A program made the translations under genes and the position numbers. From JBIOJM01 sp044450785 (GTDB lineage Bacteria; Planctomycetota; Planctomycetia; Isosphaerales; Isosphaeraceae), in assembly GCA_044450785.1 (NCBI GenBank), contig JBIOJM010000034.1, forward strand, positions 1 through 46,876: a stretch of 46,876 nucleotides of DNA. Direction: 5' to 3'. Numbering within the stretch: position 1 is the first letter of the stretch; every line of letters starts with the position of its first letter. Positions 1 to 10,300 of the stretch are shown one piece after another. The notes below the pieces were generated by a model that saw only the letters and a program-made list of their open reading frames with translations, was not told the DNA's origin and made no database searches.

Positions 1-140
1 CTCCTGTGACTGTCTCAAAGCTGACCCCCTGTGCATGCCTTGGAGCGAGATAGTGCGGTAAAGCCGGATACGGGAAAACCGTCTGTCCGGTTTGAAGAGG
101 GCGGGGGAGGCAGGTAACCCTGCCCCTCCGCTACTCTACT
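1..140 (+). mobile_element. 3' end of a group II intron (domains V and VI)
   Basis: Positions 61-93 fold like group II intron domain V: a 5' strand beginning AAGCCGGAT pairs with a 3' strand GTCCGGTTT (including the G-T pair at the AGC triad), a 2-nt bulge lies at 83-84, and an inner ACGG/CCGT stem is capped by GAAAA. Positions 100-131 form a GC-rich stem-loop with the place and size of domain VI, and the element ends in a CTACTCTAC-type 3' end near 139. The intron-encoded reverse transcriptase would lie upstream, outside the window, so only the tail is seen. The exact splice junction and the intron class are inferred. Confidence 0.8.
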
Positions 141-261
141 GGTTAAAGAATTGGTTCCCCGCAGGATCAGGGTGAAGGACGAGGAGGAGGCGATTCAACC
201 GCGGGAGAAAACGGGACCGGCTCTTCCCCGGAAACGATGATCTGACGCCGGCTTTCCCCGC

Positions 262-993
262 TCACTTTCCTCCCGCGCTCGGGAAAACCAGAGCGTGGCA
301 GTAGTCGCCGAGAGGCTGCACCTGATCGCTCAAGAGCCGTCGAATCCGCAGCGCCGGGTCGTCGCTCTTGCGCGTCTTGGTGCTGGGTGCCGAGCGATCG
401 TGGAGGTCAAGCGTGATCTCGCGCCCGTTCTCCAGCCGGACCGCCTCTTTGATCGATGACGACGTCGAAACCGGCGAGCTCGACATGAGCTTCGCAAGCT
501 TCTCCGCGTCCCGCTACGCCAGCACGCTCTGTTCCCGCGCCAGGAGGACCAGGGTCTCGATCCCGGCACTTCCGGCCGGCATCGTCCACGCTTGATCCGT
601 CTTCGCGGGCAAAATGACGCGTTCAACCTTCTGCTCCCGCGCGGGGCGTTGTTCCCACTTGCCTTCTGTCCACGGGTAGATTGGGCCGACCTTGCCGTCG
701 GAGCCGATCCAGAAGAGATACAAGTAAGCCGGGCGGTCGAGGCGTGCTTCGATCCGGATGCGGTCGCCCGCCTTCAGGGGCAGCACTCCGGCGTGGTCGA
801 GCCGCCGGTCGCGCCGGCGCGAGTCGGCGACGTCGTCGACCCGCAGGTGCAGCACGCCTTTCAGCGGCTCGCGTTCGGCTTGCCCTGATGCCGGTGCCGG
901 CGCACGACCGCTTCCGATCGCCGCGGTGGACAGGAGCGTCGTGAGGAGCAACAGCTTGCAGCCTTTCCGTTGGTCTTCGCATTGGTTCATCAT
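262..993 (-). pseudogene. secreted DUF4384 protein interrupted by an in-frame TAG
   Basis: Reading from 993, the first 159 codons encode a hydrophobic signal sequence (KLLLLTTLLSTAAIGSG) and a DUF4384 domain containing RIEARLDRPAYLYLFWIGSD and an ETLVLLAREQ strand. A TAG codon at 514-516 stops it, but the same frame continues for another 84 codons with a tail (RKSDDPALRIRRLL, then PLGDY) that closely matches the C-terminus of the kinase at 4070-6028. The reading frame is therefore intact apart from one amber codon, and the domain is a paralogue of the kinase's tail. DUF4384 is an extracytoplasmic domain of unknown ligand often linked to Ser/Thr kinases and caspase-like proteins. It is the last gene of locus A, about 250 bp after the CHAT gene. 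It could be a recent pseudogene, an amber readthrough case, or a sequencing error. Confidence 0.75.
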
Positions 994-1058
994 TTTCGAG
1001 ACTTCTCGCGGATTACCACCTGGATTGGCGGAGCGAAACCGCGATCAGCAGGCGGTTC

Positions 1059-1204
1059 GCCCCCTCACCCCATCCCTCTCCCCAAAAGGGGCGAGGGCGA
1101 CCGGTTGACTCCTTCGCGACGCAAGGTCAGGACGCCGCGGGCCTTTCGTCTTTACCACCTCGCCCCCCCGGGGAGAGGTCGGCCGCAGGCCGGGTGAGGG
1201 GGTC
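1059..1204. repeat. inverted pair of GC-rich intergenic repeats
   Basis: Copy one (1059-1099) begins CCCCCTCACCCC and contains CTCTCCCC and a GGGGCGAGGGCG end. Copy two (1158-1204) is the same repeat in reverse, with GGGGAGAG, a GGCCGCAGGCC hairpin and GGGTGAGGGGG. A third copy in the direct orientation lies at 37903-37951. These are short REP-like intergenic repeats of the kind abundant in planctomycete genomes. They fill the gap between the CHAT gene and the DUF4384 gene and could form a large stem in RNA spanning about 145 nt. Confidence 0.7.
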
Positions 1205-1244
1205 CAGGCGGTGGTGATCAGCGAGGAGTCCCTCATTTTCGCCC

Positions 1245-4009
1245 TCATTTGCCCCACCCCGAGAGCACAAACGCGGCCCATTTCTCGATCGGGGCGTGTT
1301 CCGTCCCCGCTGGCTTCCCGTTGTCAGGGCCCGGCTCCGGGCGCTGCACCAGCTTGCCGAAATCGAGCGTGCCCCGTGCCTTGGCCAGCTCACCGATCCG
1401 CTCGGGATGCCGATAAAGCGTCAACTGGGCAATTCGCAGCGCCTCGATCGGCGGCTTGTGCTGCTGCCATAACTGGTCGTAGAAGATCGCCATCAAGGCG
1501 GCCGTCGCCTGGTCGTCGACCTTCCAGAGACTGGCAACGACATTGTGGGCGCCCGCCAGGTGGAAGGCGCGCTGGAGGCCGAAGACCCCCTCGCCGCCGC
1601 CGACCAATCCCACGCCCGTCTCGCACGCCGAGAGGACGACGAGCTCCAGGTCTTGTAAGGGGAGCCCGGCGATCGCCTCGGCAGTGAGGATGCCCAGGTC
1701 GTCACGCGTCGAGCCGTCGACGTCGGCGCTGGGCCGATTGGCGCCGGCCAGGACCAGGCCCGAGAGGACCAGCGGGTTCCGCAGACCGGCCCCGACGCGT
1801 TCGGTGCCGATGGAAAAAAAGTGCTTGGGATCGGGCTGCAGGACCGAGCGGATGCTCGGATCGGCGAAGAAGCCGTGGGTGGCGATGTGCGCCCAGTGGG
1901 CGCGGGGCAAGTCGCGGAGGAGCTGGGCGGTGCCGGCGCCGGCTCCCTCGAGGCGAATTACGGCGCGCGAGCCGGCAAGCTGCGTCACGGCGTTCAGCTC
2001 GTCGAGCGTGCCGGGCAGCTCCCTCCAGCCGTCCCCCCGGCCGCGTGCGGTTTCGGCCGGGAGCGCGGCAAGCAGCTCGACCCGGGTTTTCTCGTCCTCG
2101 ACGGGCTTGGGTACCTGGTCGTAGGCCACGCCGCCGACGCCAGGAGGATGCCGCGGTCGTCGGTCGAAGGCGCCGGCGCCGTGAGCCGGTCGAGCAGGAA
2201 CGGAGCATGGGGCACGGTGGCCAGGGCATACTGCTCCAGGAGCACGGTGCCGGGCTTGTCGCCGGGCAGCGCGGCCCAGGGGACCGCGGTCAAGTGGCCA
2301 TCGAGAGCAAACACCACGGTCGTCGTCTCGGGCGCAAAGTGCCGCGCCAGGGGCTCCCAGACCAGGCGGCGGATGATCTCGGCGGCCGGACTCGCTTTCC
2401 GCCCCTTGATGGCCTCCCGCCAGGTCGCGACGGCCTCATCGATCGGCGCGGCCGGGCCCAGGTCCACTGCACGGATCGGCCGGCCCTTGGCCAGCACGAA
2501 GCCGATGTAGCTTGGTGTCCGGCGCTCCCCCCTCTTCCCCTTGATCTGTGGATCCTGTTCGAAGTGCGTGTAGCTCACCACGTCGAGGACGACCGTGTGC
2601 TCGGGGAGCACCTCCACGAGCTTGGTATGGGGGCTACGCTCCAGGGCCTGATGGCGGGCGAAGTCGGGAATCGCCTCGGCCAGTCGCCGCTCAAGGCGCT
2701 CCTTTTCGACTGTGAGCTGCTGGAGCCGGGCAAGCCGCTCGGGGTGATCGTGACCGTCGGCGGTGGCCAGGAGCAGCCGGGCGAGCTGGCCGCGGACGTC
2801 GCGCCAGGCCTCGATGTCGCGGCGGGCGACAGGGTCGGCGGCAGCCCGGTGGAAGAGTTCGGCCTGGCGGCGCTGGAGCACGCGAGCGACGGCCGCTTTG
2901 CCGCGCCAGACCCGGGCATAAATTGCGTCGTCACCATCGGGCACATGGAGGCAGACCGAGATCAGCAGATCTCGGGTCAACGGGAGCGTGCCCAGGTAGT
3001 TCAGGGCCTCGGCCTCGGAGGTGGCGGCGAGCAGGATCTCGACCAGGCCCTCCTGCATGTCCGCGCATTGCTGGAAGAAGGGCTTGGCCTCGCCGAACGT
3101 TCCCTGGGCCGCGAGGAGGAAGCCGAGCTCGTTCAGGCTTAGGGCCAGGTCGGGGTGTCCTTGGGGATACCGCTCCTTGGGGTAGAGGGCCTGATACATC
3201 GCCAGAGCCCGTTCAAAATCGCCCCGCGCTTCGGCGTAGGCCCCCTGGTCCTCCAGCAGTCCACCCAGGTTGTTCAGACCTCGGGCTACGTCGGGGTGTC
3301 CCTGCGGATACTGCTCCTTGGGGTAGAGGGCCTGGCACATCGCCAGCGCCCGCTGCAGATACTCCCGCGCCTCGCCGTAGGCCCCCTGGTTCATGAGCAA
3401 GGATCCCAGGTTGTTCAGGCTCACGGCCAGGTGGGGGTGCCCCTGCGGATACCGCTCCTTGGGGTAGAAGTCCTGGTACATCGCCAGTGCCTGCTCGTAA
3501 TAGCCCCGGGCGTCGCCGTAGGCTCCCTGGTGCAGTAGTATGTTGCCGAGGTTGTTCAGGCTTGCGGCGAGATTGGGATGTCCCTGCCGAAACCGCTTCT
3601 TGGGGTAGAGGGCCTCGAGCATCGCCAGCACGCGCTCGAAATAGCCGCGAGCTTCGCTGTAGGCGCCCTGGGCCTGGAGAAGGACGCCCATCGCGTTCAG
3701 GCTTCTGGCCAGGTCGAAGTGACCATCCGGATACTCACCATTGGGATAAAGCCTTTCGCGGATCTGGAGTACCTGTTTGGCCTTTCCCAGCGCGAGACCA
3801 AATGCTCCGCGCTGATAAAGTTCGTCCACGCTTTTGTTCAGCTCGCCCGCCTGGCGCTCGAGCTCCCTTCGCTGCTCGGGCGTCAGCCGCTCGGGGGGAT
3901 CCGCGGCACGGGCCGCCCGTGAGATCAAGCCTGCGAGCAACGCGGTCAGCACGGCCACGGCCATCAGGATCGGCCGGAGAGAATTCTGTTCGGAAGCGGA
4001 ATCGCGCAT
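1245..4009 (-). pseudogene. TPR-CHAT (caspase-like) protein with a 1-nt frameshift
   Basis: The 5' part (4009 to about 2135) has an N-terminal membrane/signal segment (PILMAVAVLTALLAGLISRA), then about five TPR units of roughly 50 residues, each with YPKERYPQGHP and NNLGxLLxxQGAYGEAR, then the start of a CHAT domain. Near 2130-2137 the frame shifts by one base (a missing G in the GGCGGC run would restore LASGGVAYDQ); without correction the protein gains a nonsense tail and stops at 1994. The other frame continues from about 2129 to 1245 with the CHAT catalytic elements HIATHGFF (His, near 1877) and VVLSACETGVG (Cys, near 1625), ending in WAAFVLSG. CHAT is a clan CD cysteine peptidase domain related to caspases. 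The gene lies 60 bp after the kinase gene and is probably co-transcribed. Uncorrected, the product lacks both catalytic residues. It is either a genuine pseudogene or an indel error. Confidence 0.85.
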
Positions 4010-4069
4010 GGGAAAGGTCCTGAATTGCGGAGCACGGCAAATAGGGTGGGAAATGCCTTCCGAGGGGCT

Positions 4070-6028
4070 TTACGAGCCCCCCTGATTGGGGAACAACACG
4101 GCCTGGCTATAGCTTCCAAGCGGTTTCACTTTCTCGTTCAACAGCGCGCGGATCCGCAGCACCGGGTCGTCGCTCTTCCGAGCCTTGGGGCTGGGGATGC
4201 CGCGGGTCAGGGTGTCGTCGCCGCTTCGGTCTCTCCCTGCAGCAGCCGACGGCTCGAAGGCCACCTCCTCGCCGTCTTCGATCCAGATCGGCTTGGCAAG
4301 ATCGAGGGCCGAAGACATCGACGCACCGGCCAGAAGCTGGGCCAGCTTGCCCTCGTCACCGCGCGGCAGCGGCGTCTGCTCGCGAGCCAGGAGGACGAGC
4401 GTTTCCATGCCCGGCGCCGAGACCGGGATATCCAGGACCTCGTCAAAGATCTCCGGCAATTCGGCGTCCTTCACTTTGCGCTCATCAAGAGGACGCTGCG
4501 ACCAGTCGTGGTCCTTCCAGGGATAAAGCGGCGCCACCTTGCCGTTCGAGCTGATCCAGAACAGATACAGATACGCCGGCCGGTCGAGCCGGGCTTCGAT
4601 GCGGACCTGGTCCTTGGCGCGGACGGGCACGGCCCCGGGATCTTGAAGCCGGAGCCTGCGCCGGGTCCCATCCTTCGAATTGACGACCAGCAGATTGATC
4701 CGGCCCTTGATCGGAACGGGCGGAGCCGGAATCGAGGATGCGAGCGGACGGGCTGCGACCGGGGATGAGGCACCGGGCAGCGCGGGTTGCGTTTCCGTCC
4801 GCTTGGCGAGGGCGTAAAGCGCGCTGGCGAGCAGAGCGAGCCCGATTACGCCCGCGAGCGCAGCCTGAACTCTTGGCTTGGCGATGTAGCGTTTCAGCGC
4901 CTTCTGGAGCAATTCGGCCGACGAGTAGCGATCGGCGGGATCGGCGGCCATGGCCTTCAGGCAGATGCGCTCCAGCCGGCGCGGGGCCTTGGCAAGACGC
5001 AGGGCACCGGCCTCGAAATCGCACCGGCGGGCGCGGTCCCAGACCTCGTCCCCGGTCTGTCCCACAAACGGCGCCTCGCCAGTCAGGAGGAAGTACAGCA
5101 CCCCCCCGAGCGCGAAGATGTCGCTGCGAGGGCCGATCCGATCGATTTCCAGCCGCGCCTGCTCGGGGGCCATGTAGGCATACGTCCCACCCCACGAGGA
5201 TGGGGCGCGGTCGGACCACGCATGCCGCAGCCGGGCCATGCCGAAGTCGATCACCCGGGGCTCGCCCAGCTGGTCGATCAGGATATTCTTGGGCTTGATG
5301 TCGCAGTGTGTAATCCCATGCCGATGGGCCACGGCCATCACGTCCGCCAGCTTGGCCACCAGCGCGGCCGCGCGGCGCGGGGCCACCGGCTCGTCGCGAG
5401 CGTAATCCTCCAGGTTCCGGCCGTGGACGTACTCCATCACCAGGAAGGGCCGATCGTCGTGGAAGTCGAGGTCGTAGATCCGGACCAGGTTGGGATGCTG
5501 CAAGTCGACCAGCAGCCGGCCTTCCGCGACCAGGCCGGACTGGTTATCAGCGCCAACCGGCCGGCGGCTCAGCTTGAGCACCAGGTCGTTGCCCAGCGTG
5601 ATGTGGACGACCCGGTAGACGTCGGCCTCGCCTCCGCCGTCGAGCCAACCGACGACCTTGTATTTGCCGATGGCATCAGGCAAGTCGCCTTGCCCTTCGG
5701 CGCGGTCCCGGGCCGCGGCGACCGCCTCAGGCCCGAGCGGATCGGTACCCGGTGCCCCGGCCGGATCGGCCGGCGTCCAGTCCCGAGTCGTCCCGGCATT
5801 GGGCGGCTCGCCATCATGGTCCACCGCGGGGTCGGGTTCGGTCGAAGGGGGTGACGTCCCGTTTCCGTAGTTCTGCCGCAATGACGCCGCCTCGGCCCGG
5901 AAACGATCGACCTTGGCCCGGCAGCTTGCGCATTTGGCCACGTGCGCGGTGACCGCGGCCGCGATGGGCTCTCCCATGGCCAGCGCGAGCAGATCAGCCT
6001 CTTCCGGACACATCAGAATCGAAGCCAT
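4070..6028 (-). CDS. zinc-finger / Ser-Thr protein kinase / DUF4384 membrane protein
   Basis: This 652-residue protein has four parts. Residues 7-36 carry Cys7, His29, Cys33 and Cys36 in the spacing of the anti-sigma-factor zinc finger (zf-HC2). Residues 121-375 are a Hanks-type kinase: glycine-rich loop around 129-134, Lys152, catalytic loop HCDIKPKN at 241-248 (Cys replaces the usual Arg of HRD, making it a non-RD kinase), DFG at 261-263 and a YMAPEQ segment. A single membrane helix lies at about 386-407. Residues 445-545 are DUF4384, followed by a conserved RKSDDPVLRIRALL tail. Topology is inferred as cytoplasmic kinase and extracytoplasmic DUF4384. It is the first gene of locus A, upstream of the TPR-CHAT gene. 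No sigma factor gene is adjacent, so the role of the zinc finger is unclear. Confidence 0.92.
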   Translation of the reverse strand: MASILMCPEEADLLALAMGEPIAAAVTAHVAKCASCRAKVDRFRAEAASLRQNYGNGTSPPSTEPDPAVDHDGEPPNAGTTRDWTPADPAGAPGTDPLGPEAVAAARDRAEGQGDLPDAIGKYKVVGWLDGGGEADVYRVVHITLGNDLVLKLSRRPVGADNQSGLVAEGRLLVDLQHPNLVRIYDLDFHDDRPFLVMEYVHGRNLEDYARDEPVAPRRAAALVAKLADVMAVAHRHGITHCDIKPKNILIDQLGEPRVIDFGMARLRHAWSDRAPSSWGGTYAYMAPEQARLEIDRIGPRSDIFALGGVLYFLLTGEAPFVGQTGDEVWDRARRCDFEAGALRLAKAPRRLERICLKAMAADPADRYSSAELLQKALKRYIAKPRVQAALAGVIGLALLASALYALAKRTETQPALPGASSPVAARPLASSIPAPPVPIKGRINLLVVNSKDGTRRRLRLQDPGAVPVRAKDQVRIEARLDRPAYLYLFWISSNGKVAPLYPWKDHDWSQRPLDERKVKDAELPEIFDEVLDIPVSAPGMETLVLLAREQTPLPRGDEGKLAQLLAGASMSSALDLAKPIWIEDGEEVAFEPSAAAGRDRSGDDTLTRGIPSPKARKSDDPVLRIRALLNEKVKPLGSYSQAVLFPNQGGS

Positions 6029-6244
6029 GGCTTACGTCCTCGTCAAACTCTGCGCAGACGGCGCGGACTTGCTTCAAGACGCGGCACGCATGTGTAACAT
6101 GTGCGAACATCCGGAGTTGATGTGCAGGTGACGACCGTCATCGGCCGCTGCTTCCTCCAAGAGAATACTCCGCGCGGGGCGCCCGAGGCCAGTAGCTGAC
6201 CGGCCTGGGCGCGTGCTGGATCGCCTGCCGGCGCCCCGTAGCCT
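6029..6244. other. intergenic, upstream of kinase A
   Basis: No convincing gene. It must hold the promoter of the minus-strand locus A operon, but I could not pick a clear -35/-10 pair. The rest of the long gap up to 6875 is occupied by the MITE-like element described separately and a short unremarkable leader. Confidence 0.4.
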
Positions 6245-6630
6245 CAGCCTGGCGTGATGAAAAGTTAGTGTTGACTGGATTGGAGCGGCGGTTCGGAGAT
6301 GGGTGTTTTTGTTGCGCGAGATCGAAAGACAGCGCGCCTGAGCGATCCCTTTCCCCCCCTTGCGAAGGGGGGGTCAGGGGGGGGTGAGGACGGACGCCTC
6401 GGACATCGTGATTGGCTTTCCGATCCGTCGGAACGGGACTCAAGTGACGCGACGGGGCGGGTAGAAAGCCCCTTCGAACACTCTGTGATTGGTTCTGCCG
6501 GGACCACCCCCCCTGGCCCCCCCTTCGCAAGGGGGGGAAAGGAAGAGGGGTGCTCGCCGGGGAACCCTCGCAACCAGACCGCGATAAACGCGGCACGTCC
6601 GCAAGACAGACTTTTCATCATCCCAGCCTC
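6245..6630. mobile_element. MITE-like nested inverted-repeat element
   Basis: The outer ends carry an 11-bp perfect inverted repeat, TGATGAAAAGT (6255-6265) and ACTTTTCATCA (6610-6620), which extends imperfectly outwards to about 21 bp. Inside lies a second inverted repeat: a left arm at about 6349-6383 (CCCCCCCTTGCGAAGGGGGG followed by a TCAGGGGGGG stretch) and a right arm at about 6506-6545 that is its reverse complement. The open frame across it yields PPLAKGG and PPFARGG peptides, which are usual by-products of such repeats, not a protein. No transposase is present, so it would depend on one elsewhere. I did not identify a target-site duplication. Confidence 0.6.
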
Positions 6631-6875
6631 ATCCTCTCACAAGCCGCCAATTTGATCGTGACCCTGACCGCGTCGACCCGGGCGACCAGCGGCTGAAGCC
6701 GGCGATCATGGATCCTACTATGTGGAACGCACGCCACCTGGGAACCTTACAAAGAATCTTCAGAAGGAAGTTCAACGTGGCTTTGTGGCGAGAAGGGTGG
6801 CGCGTTCAAAGTCGCGCGCCGGCCGTGTAAGGTTTCGCGGACTCGTGCGTTTTCAATGGAGGAGGTCGCACGACG

Positions 6876-7097
6876 ATGAATCGAACACGGCCGACAAAAT
6901 GGCTGCTTCTCTTACCAGGCCTGGCCTATCTCTTCTCGCTGGTCTTACCAATCGATGATCGGTGTATGGTGCCGGGATTCTGGCTTGTGATCATCGGCGT
7001 TCCGGCGGTCCCACTTTGGCTGCCGAATCCGCTTTTGTGGCTTGGGATCCTTCTGCTCGATCGCGGGTGCATCAAGTCTTCGAGATCCGCGAGATGA
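6876..7097 (+). CDS. small membrane protein, 73 aa, possibly C-terminally truncated
   Basis: A strong ribosome binding site (GGAGGAGG at 6858-6865) lies 10 nt before the ATG. The product begins MNRTRPTKW and has two hydrophobic stretches (LLLLPGLAYLFSLVLP and FWLVIIGVPAVPLW, with PLLWLGILLL following), so it is predicted to be a two- or three-helix inner-membrane protein. The last dozen residues (RGCIKSSRSAR) look unlike a natural membrane-protein end, which suggests the gene has been truncated or shifted by sequence upstream of 7098. I do not recognise a family. It stands alone and faces the convergent GH2-like gene. Confidence 0.5.
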   Translation: MNRTRPTKWLLLLPGLAYLFSLVLPIDDRCMVPGFWLVIIGVPAVPLWLPNPLLWLGILLLDRGCIKSSRSAR

Positions 7098-7228
7098 TGG
7101 AGACGGCAGGGCCCCGAAACGATTCGACGTGGCGCGCCTCGTCAACGTACCGCGATCGCCAAGCGCTCAGCAGGCGGCTGTGATTCCGTTTTTCGCGCTC
7201 TCCCCGGTGAAATCAATTCCGGGCTCGC

Positions 7229-7267
7229 CTCATTTGCTGGCTTGGCGTGCTTGGCGTGCTTGGCGGT
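7229..7267. repeat. tandem CTTGGCGTG relic repeats
   Basis: Three near-identical 9-bp units (CTTGGCGTG, CTTGGCGTG, CTTGGCGGT) lie in the gap between the small membrane protein and the GH2-like gene. The reverse complement, CGCCAAG, is the core of the repeats at 17016-17154, so both belong to one dispersed intergenic family. Confidence 0.6.
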
Positions 7268-7311
7268 TGATCCGCATTCGTTACCGGTCATGGCGGTGCG
7301 GCGGCCGCCGC

Positions 7312-10300
7312 TCACCAGCGGAAGAAGCGGTACGGGTCGTCCTCTTCTACGGGCTGGTCGAGGTAGAGACCGTCCCGCCAGCGCCGTTCCGGGTGCGCGG
7401 CAACCACGGGAGTATGGAAGCGGGCCAGGATCGGCGTCGTGCCGTTGACTCCCATGTTCGCGAGCAAGCGCGACACGAGGAACGATGCGCGGCGATAGGT
7501 GCGCTTGACGTTATACGTTTTGACGTAGTCAAACTGCCAGGGCGCGAGTTGACAGAAGACGACGTTCACGTCTTCCGCCCGGGCCAGGACGCCGTCGCCG
7601 ATGACCTTGGCCCCGGCTGTGATCAGGGGCAACGCCCGTGGGTCGCGGTTGTGGACATCCGCCGGCCCAACTCCCGCAAAGAGCGAGCTCGCATCGAATG
7701 GATCGAAGCAGGCTGCGATGTGCTCCGCCTGCTTCACGCGGACCTTGAACGGCAGGAAGGCGTTCGCGTCCTGCTCGTCGAGCCCGATCGCCAGCAAGTT
7801 CCCACCGGCTTTCAACCAACGGGCGATCGCCGGCGCGCTCGCCGTGAGCTGCCGTCCGCCGCCCGGTCCCACCACGAGGACCTGGTCAGGTGACAGGTTC
7901 GCGCCGTCGTAAGGGCTCACGGGAATGCCCGCGGATTCGAGATGGCCGATCCCGGCTCGATCGCCGGCATAAACGACTTTCCGCTCGGGGGCCGGTTTCC
8001 AGGTCGACACGTACTGGAGGATGTTCCGCGCCAGCGTCTCGGCCGCGGGATCGGTCTCGGTGCGTCCGGTCACGTCCAGTTGGCAGAACAGGACCAGGCC
8101 CTGGCCTTCGCGGTACTCCAGCAGCGGGCTGTACTGGAGGCTGAAGCCACCATCCAGGAACGGCAGAAAATTGCCGCGAGCCGGCTTTTCGATCAGGACA
8201 GAAGCCACGTTGCCTCGATTGCCGCAACGCCAGACGCGAGTCACCGGGATGTCGCACCACTTGACCGTGGGGCCATAACGGGGCCGCATCTCGTAATCGA
8301 GCCGCGGCGCGATGATCGTGGCCTCCCCGCGCCAGTCGCGCAGGTGCTCCGGGGCGATCCCGGCCAGGAGCGGATGATCGGCCAACCGCGCGAAGACCTG
8401 CCTCAAGCCGTACTCCTCTACGCGAAACCCGAGCCGTTTTTCCAGGACCTCCGACGCCTGCTCGAAGACGATCACCTTGAGACCGTCATGAACACGCTCG
8501 ATGCGTGGCGCCGGCCCGCCCAAGGTCAGGGCCGACTTGCCCACGATGAGCACGTCGTAGCCCGACAGATCCGCGTTCGCGTCGACCGGCTGGCACGGGA
8601 TGCCCATCGCGCCGAGCAGCGCGCGGGTCTCGCCCTTGGGGTCGAACAGTGCGATCCGTGCGCTGGCCCTCGTGGGTCGAACAGCCTCGCCTGTGTCGGC
8701 GGTGAACAAGCCGCGTGTCCCCACGGTCGGAGCAGCCGCCGGCCGGGGCAGGACGTGAACGGAGAAGGAATCCTGCTGAGTCTCCCCCGTGCTGAACTTC
8801 ATGGTCGCGCTCAGGTCGTACTTTCCGGGCGCCAGCGCGGCCGGCAACGCGTATCGCAGTTGAATGCGCTCCTGTTGGCCCGTCGGCACGGTGACGATCT
8901 TGCTTTCGGTGAGCCGGCCGAGCGTCCACACGCAATCGCACGTCACGGTCTCGCGGGAGTTGTTGATGACGATCAACTGCTTCTGGACCGGTTCGCCCGG
9001 GCGGAAGTTGTGGTCCTTGCTGGTGAAGTGGCCGGCCCGGCCGCCGATGTAGCCCAGCAGCGGCCGGTTGTTGCGAATGAGGGCCTGCCCGTCCGCCGTC
9101 GCGATCCAGTCCGATCGCTCGAAGGCCAGGTCCATGCGTTCGTACCGCTCTCCGAGGTAGTCCGGACTGAACCCCGGCCGCTGAAGACCGTCCCAGTCCA
9201 CCGGCAACGGCTTGCGGCGCCTGTCGACGCTGTCGCGCAGCTTCCAGAAGTGGTCGTGTTCCCACGGTGAGGTCGCCGAGACGCCCCAGGTCCGGAAGGC
9301 GCGCAGGTTGTCCGTCAGATACATGCCGATTACCGTATGCCGGTCGTCGAAGCGCTTTGATCCGATCTCGTACGGATAATCCCACCGATGCCACAGCCTG
9401 CCGGCGCGGAACTGTTTGGCCTCCCAGCGCAGGTTTGCCTTCTCCATCTCGCTGATCTCAAATGCCCGGTCGCCGAGGAATTGCGCGTTCCACTCGGCGA
9501 AGCAGAACTCCCACGGGACCTGGGCGCTGCCGAAGGACCGCTGCCCCTTGTACCACCCCCGGTACATCGACCAGTCCCAGGTGATCGGCGCGCCGTACTC
9601 GCATGTGAACATGGGCTTGACTCCCTTGGTCGCCCAGTGTTCGAACCAGTCGGAAAGTTCCTGAATCGGGGCGAAGTTGGGATAGAAGTTGCTGGTGTGC
9701 ATCGAGCCCAGGTTGCCGGAAGAGTGGTGGTAGACGATGCGGCTCGGGTCCAGGCCCCTTACGATCGCTTCCGCTCGGAGGGCAAGCCTGGAGTTGTTGA
9801 GGGCCCAGGTTTCGCGCGGGTCCTGGACGCCGTCGATCATGTCCGGATTCATGTCTTCGCTGTAGCCTGTAGCATTGTGGCTCATGGAGTAGAAAACGAC
9901 CGAGGGATGGTTCTGGGCCATGCGCACGTAGGCTTCGGCATGCCGCGCGTAGCCGTTGTTCCGGTCGGCGCCCGGGGATTTCCACTCGTAGTGACCGAAG
10001 TGCGGCTGGGTGAACGACACGAGCATGCCCTCGTCGTCCGCGGCCCGCAGGACCTCCGCGAAGCTCAGATGGGACCCCGGCTCGCAGTCGTAGTTATGTG
10101 TGTAGACGAAGTTGATGCCGAAGCTCTTGAGTCGCTTCATGCTCTCCCGGGCGCCGTCGTAGCCGGCCAGAGCGGCGTCGATCTGAGCATTGTCGACCGG
10201 GACCGCGGACAGGAAGATGCGGGTCCCGTTCAGGAAGAAGTCCCGGCCCTCGATCCAGAGCTCGCGGAACCCGAATCGAACGTCGCAGGCGGCATCCAGC

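Noticed and set aside
6299..6655. 118-codon open frame with PPLAKGG and PPFARGG peptides
   Set aside because: These peptides are translations of the GC-rich inverted repeats of the MITE-like element; no ribosome site or domain.
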